A DNA stretch of 64,000 nt from Ailanthus altissimus (Eukaryota; Streptophyta; Magnoliopsida; Sapindales; Simaroubaceae). The notes under the pieces are model-generated. The model was not told where the DNA came from. It made no database searches and saw only the letters and a list, made by a program, of their open reading frames with translations. The stretch lies in the NCBI GenBank assembly GCA_946807835.1, contig OX327683.1:12343001-12407000 (forward strand). The letters are read 5' to 3'. Positions 59,510-64,000 of this stretch are shown here, one piece after another (within the stretch, counting starts at the first letter, position 1; each line of letters starts with the position of its first letter). Both the position numbers and the translations under genes were made by a program.

Positions 59510-60315
59510 TGCTAGGGTTGGTGCTTACATGTCATCCCTTATATATATTTTTTATTTCTATAAGTGTACATTTCCATTAAATCACTAATGGCTATTTATA
59601 TGGTACCATACAATGTAACATTACAGACATTGTATGATCTAAAGGAGTTTAGATCTGATCTAAAGGAGTTTAGATCTGATCTAAAGGAGTTTAGATAAGG
59701 GTCTATAGTTGACCACACTAAGAGATATAAATACTAAATGTTAGCGCAACTAATTATTAGCTGGTTATAATACTCAGCGAAGATCCAAGAGTTGAAACCT
59801 CTTCTGTAATAGGACATAGACCTGAGAATATACTAGTAACCGTATAGTTGCAAGAGTTATAATCAGGTGCCAGAAAATGTTAGTTGCGCAAGTATGTTTT
59901 TGAATATTGTCCCTGATCTATTTCTACCAATGCGGGTCTTTCAGTGGATACCTTTATATAGATCAGTATATATCGTACCTATAGGGCATAGATGGTTATT
60001 CCTAACCAATCGTGAGCTTGGAGCTCGTACTGACATATGGGTTTCTAGTTAGGACTATATATAAGACGAACTCTTGAAGACCTCTGATAGACACCCTATG
60101 TAAGCCATCAACAAATGGTCCTCTCGAGTTGAGTAGTATACGTGATCCTTTGACCTGAATTCCACAGTGGACTTGTAAGTGATCCACCATACTTTGGTTC
60201 CACCCATGTCACAGACCTTTCATGGTGTGACCCCTGAGTGTCGCTGGGTATGGTCCGATGTTTATAAAGTCTTGTGTGTACAGATATGGAATCTGTCAGC
60301 TCACATAGAGAGTTT
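59510..60315 (+). mobile_element. Family E LTR fragment, plus sense
   Basis: Starts tgctagggttggtgcttaca, a mutated form of the tgttggagctggtgctca start, and matches about 21106-21900 ('gagttgagtagtat', 'cctttgacctga', 'gtgtcgctgggtatggtccgatg'). It is truncated at about 60315. Confidence 0.8.
59637..59699. repeat. Three tandem 21-bp units
   Basis: Three head-to-tail copies of atctaaaggagtttagatct plus one base; the last differs in its final bases. Copy 2 of this LTR family has two diverged units at the matching place (about 21246-21290). Each unit is itself nearly palindromic (atctaaa...tttagat). Confidence 0.95.
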
Positions 60316-62379
60316 GATATCCAAATTCCATCGAAAATGAGGAACCATAAAAATTATTTGTATTCATTGTAAAAAACACAAACATAACTGTCGATATGTC
60401 AAAATCCTATTACTGTTACATAGCAATTGATGTTTGATTGTTAATTTTAGTTCACATTGTAACTATAGAGTTGTATGTTTGTTTCTAAAACTTAAATTGA
60501 TATTTAATCTCCTTTCGTTTGGTTTACTTTGTTCGCCTTTCATTTGATTTACTTTGTTTACCTTTCTTTTGGTTTATTTTGATAATTGTTGTTTGGTTTA
60601 CTTTACTATTAGTTAAATATAGTTAACCATATTCATATATTAAAATTCTGATATACTTTTCTTTATTTTGTGGACATTTCAAAACCTATAATTTAAAAAA
60701 TAATACTTTTATATATTTTACATATCTATACATCATCTTTGTACACGTCCACCAAACATAAGCATTATATTTATTTTTCATATCTATGTAACATTTTGTA
60801 CATTTATAAAACACAAAGCAGTTTTTATTTATTTTGAGACATAAGTTCATAAATTTATGACTATTTTTTTCTCTAAAAAGAGTACCAATCTCTGGTCGAA
60901 ATCTAATGGTTGCCCTAACATTACATACTCAGTAAATATACAAGGAAATACGCTATAGTTTCACTTTGTATTCTTTATTGAGGCACACATTCTTTTAAAC
61001 ATACAACATTGAATGACAATAAATCTTCAATTGCATCTCTCTCCTAAGGGAATAGGTACCGGAAGTGTTAACCGAGTGATGTGCCAGAAGAACCGAACTA
61101 AAGTGCTTCAAAGCTCAGCTTGACAGGGACAGATTTTGTGCGGACACAGGGGGAGGAGTGGTAGGCTAAGAAGAGCTCCTAACAAGAAGAAATCAAAATG
61201 AAACAAGAGAGAGAAGGTTCACAACGAAAAGATAGGTGATCAAATGGAAGTCCTTTTATCCGAATCAAACTTTACTATATAGGTGTTCTTGGAATACTTA
61301 TGGCAAAAAAGAGGCAGGCACTAAGGTGGGCTAAAGAGGGGAATCAGTATACTTAAAGATAATATGGTTGAAAAAGACACGGGGGAGTGACATAAACTTC
61401 GGTCACATCATTATTATATTCATCAATGTTGGAATCATTGATAGTAATCCTCGTTTACAACAAATTGACCTATATTGCAATCTAATGTTCCATTTTATAG
61501 TTCAATAGAATATATACCTATATAGACAATTGTAGTTTATTATAAACTAATTGTATAATAAACGGAAAAAATTATTATTTTATGTCCATTATCTTATCTA
61601 TCTCAGCCCATAATTTAGCACCAAATAAATCATTCTTTGGTCATAATCTATAGGATAAATGTAGTACTGTCTAGTGCATGGACATTATATTAAATTAATT
61701 ATAACAAAAATTTTATAACATAATGTAAAAATAACAATTGGGAAAAAAATGCATTGACAGTCGTACAACCTTATGCATACATTTGCATATACTTGCATTG
61801 GCATTAAAGGATCAATTTTAGATACTAATTAATATTCTACAAAACTCCATATATATATATATATATATGTATAAGTATTGATCCACTAATTCATATTTTT
61901 TTTATAAAAAAAATGAAAGAATGTCCTTAAGGAACCATCAAGTTAATTATTTATGAGCTCATTAAACCATTTTTAATCAGCATCGATACCAGGTAAGCTA
62001 ACACACCCTTAACCATCCTAAACCCAAGCCCGAAGCTCGCAAATAAGACCAATTCTATTGGCCGTTATAGATCCACATCAACCTGAGAATCATCACGCAA
62101 AGCCTTCACATGCAATTTTACACTTCTTTTTTTGGCGTTGGGTGCTCACCCAATATTTTTGGAAATTTTTTTTCGGTTGATTAAGTAGTGAAAATTCAAT
62201 ATTTGTACCAGTAAGTTTTTGTGTAAGCATCACACCCTATGCAAGCCTTTTTTGTTGGACTAATCAAATTGGGACAATTGCATATATTAGTCTATTATAT
62301 TATATTTTATTAGTTATTAGTAATAATTATTAAATTATTGGCCACCAATCAAAGGCTTTTTAATTGGAGGACTAGGTAG
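60316..62379. other. AT-rich DNA with minor repeats, no gene recognised
   Basis: Includes four diverged copies of 'cctttcgtttggtttactttgtt' (60512-60605), a higher-GC block at 61040-61200 of unknown origin, and a (ta)n run at 61850-61868. No coding frame with family signal. Confidence 0.5.
60512..60605. repeat. Short tandem repeat, period about 27-30 bp
   Basis: Four units containing 'ttggtttactttg' or 'ttgatttactttg' with 'ttcgcctttc'/'ttacctttc' spacers. Confidence 0.75.
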
Positions 62380-64000
62380 CTATTAGGCATTTCTTGGAAG
62401 GCCATTATGTAATTTTTGGAAAAAAAACAAAAGAGAGAGAGAGAAATTCGGCCATGAAGGGAGAAGAAGATGAATAGTGAAATCCATGATATTTCTAAGC
62501 CAAATCAATAAATCCACACCAAATTCAAGTTGTTTTCAAGAGCCTAAGCAAGGTTCAAGAGTGGATTAAGGGTAAATTTACTTTAAAATGTGAGAATTCC
62601 AAACTCTAGAATAGTAAATTAGGATTTTTGTATAATTGGGCTTCAATTGAATAAATTTAGGGCATTAGCATGAATTTGGAGGGTAGATAAGACCATAGGT
62701 AAAAAGAAATTTGAAAAATGGTAAAAATTCCATTTAGATCATTTAGGTCATTTTGGGATTTTTAGTAGTACAAGTGCAATTAGCTAAATTTGAGGGTTAG
62801 GAATGAATTCTAAGACCTTTAAAATAAGTTTTGATAGGTGGAAATTAAAGTTAAGACATGGGACATAATAGTCATTTATGATAAAGATTAGGGGTAATTA
62901 TGTCCAAAAAAAATTATAAGGGATTATGGACCCCTTTGACAAAAAAAATGGTAGTTTGTGCATAAATTGAGATTGTTGGGGGAAAAATTATAAATTTAGA
63001 AAGGAATTTTGGTGGTGGTCGAAAATGTGCACTAGGGGTATTTTGGTAATTTTTCTATTTATGGGGACTAAAGTGTAATTTATGCTTTGTAGGTGCCGAA
63101 GGTCGAAACCGATGAAAAAACAAGCTCGAAAAAAAAACTTTAGCGTAGAACAGTTGGTGAGTGGGAAAGCAATTAAAAGAAATTAAATGCAGTTTATTTT
63201 AAATTATTAGTATTTATGTGCTTTCTAATTTAAATATTGTTGTTTTAGATAATTTACTCAAGTTACATGATTTTAAAGAATTTTGGAAAGCATAGTGATA
63301 TTTTATTTGATTTTTTTGATATAATAAGAATTAAAAATTTATCATTTAGAAATACTGCAAAATTTTAGAATTACAATTCAGTATTTTCAACAATTTAGAG
63401 ATTTATTTTTCAAAAGTAAGAAACAGATTTTAGAAATTTACATATCAATTTTAAAAAACAATTTTTAGATACTATCAGTTTTCAAAGGCTAGTGGTACCC
63501 CATTTTTCAATTATCAGCAATCAGATTCAGATCCCTATGGGGATAATATAGACTTGGTCGGTACACCCCTATGCGTAGGCAGGTCAGTCAATTGGGTTGA
63601 ATGTTACTAACTCTGGGGAGTCGGGGTGTTGAGTCAGTGAGTCACTTATGCTATAGGGTGTTGTCTTGCTATATGTTTGCGATATATATTCCACCATATA
63701 GACAGTGAGATGTCCCAGATTTATCAGTTTATCAGATTGGTCATAGTGGTTGTTGCTAGTGGAGACTGCCCTGTGATCGACTCATTTTATCGGCCGCGTC
63801 GACGAGTGGGTCTAGCATTAGGATAGCTATTGGTGCTTTTTAGACAAACTAGAACCGAACAGAAGTTTTAGACAATTTTATGAGATATGTAGTTTTTTTT
63901 CAGAAAATAAAAATATTTGTTAATAATGTTTACAGATTTCGGCAGTAGCCTATTAAGTTTTAAAAAAATTTAAATAAAGAAAACAGCTCGGTAGAGTTTT
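62380..64000 (+). mobile_element. Chromovirus-like LTR, divergent copy 3, runs off window
   Basis: Shares with copy 2 the blocks 'ggtaattatgtccaa', 'gtaggtg..gaa', 'gactaactctgg.gagtcggggtgt.gagtca' (as tactaactctggggagtcgg), 'agtgagatgtc' and the 'cggtacacccctatgcgtaggcagg' segment corresponding to 'cggtatatcccgtacacatgggcagg'. It retains the section deleted from copy 1. The left limit is uncertain. Confidence 0.65.

Noticed and set aside
1..64000. A new enzymatic or defence system
   Set aside because: I looked on both strands for gene clusters. All coherent coding matches are retroelement proteins or single decayed host genes, so no multi-gene host system is supported.
1..64000. tRNA, rRNA or other structured RNA genes
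   Set aside because: I saw no convincing cloverleaf or rRNA segment by eye; a covariance-model scan would be needed to exclude them.

Overview
The window is AT-rich plant nuclear DNA, almost certainly from a eudicot; the species cannot be named from the sequence. It is a graveyard of LTR retrotransposons nested in one another, with a few broken host-gene relics. I see no intact host gene. The only long, uninterrupted reading frame is the 931-codon gag-protease gene of a young non-autonomous Ty3/gypsy element (14463-17258). All other coding matches are broken by stops and frameshifts.

Layout. 1-5440: tail of an old Athila-like Ty3/gypsy element (integrase end, 3' region, LTR-like DNA). Embedded in it are an unidentified reading frame (1090-1641) and an intronless, full-length but dead copy of a LOG-type cytokinin-activating enzyme gene (1881-2530). 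5577-6951, minus strand: dead F-box/FBD-type gene. 8230-33900: an old Ty1/copia element (copia A, plus strand), split by a minus-strand gypsy element (G1, about 12040-30540) and by a solo LTR (30894-32623). G1 was itself invaded by two LTRs of the same family as that solo LTR, in opposite orientations (12054-20278 and 21106-23303), by a deleted copia fragment (23624-26003) and by a chromovirus-like LTR (26004-27745). The LTR at 12054-20278 was split in turn by the young gag-only element (13013-19466). Target-site duplications support the order: aatat for the young element, gtaat and aaaac for two solo LTRs, and caata/caatg for the third LTR.

34532-44091: a nearly complete but dead minus-strand copia element (B') with both LTRs, a Met-tRNA-type primer site, a 2 kb leader and gag-pol. 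It cuts into a minus-strand gypsy derivative (D, 44092-49315) that carries protease and a downstream 'plant transposon protein' reading frame, with no reverse transcriptase between them. D sits in an older Tat/Ogre-like gypsy pol (49316-52188 and 54960-55340, minus strand), which is also split by a chromovirus-like LTR (52189 to about 54957). 55341-58930 holds no clear gene, only a short stretch resembling the start of a class III HD-ZIP gene. 58930-60315 carries two opposed fragments of the same solo-LTR family. From about 62380 to the window end lies a third, divergent member of the chromovirus-like LTR family.

How it works together: there are no host pathways here. The biology is that of retroelements. 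The young element has intact LTRs, primer site, polypurine tract and gag-protease but no reverse transcriptase or integrase, so it must have been moved by enzymes of another element, probably an Athila-type relative. Its two LTRs differ, by eye, by two substitutions and one 35-bp replacement, so it inserted recently.
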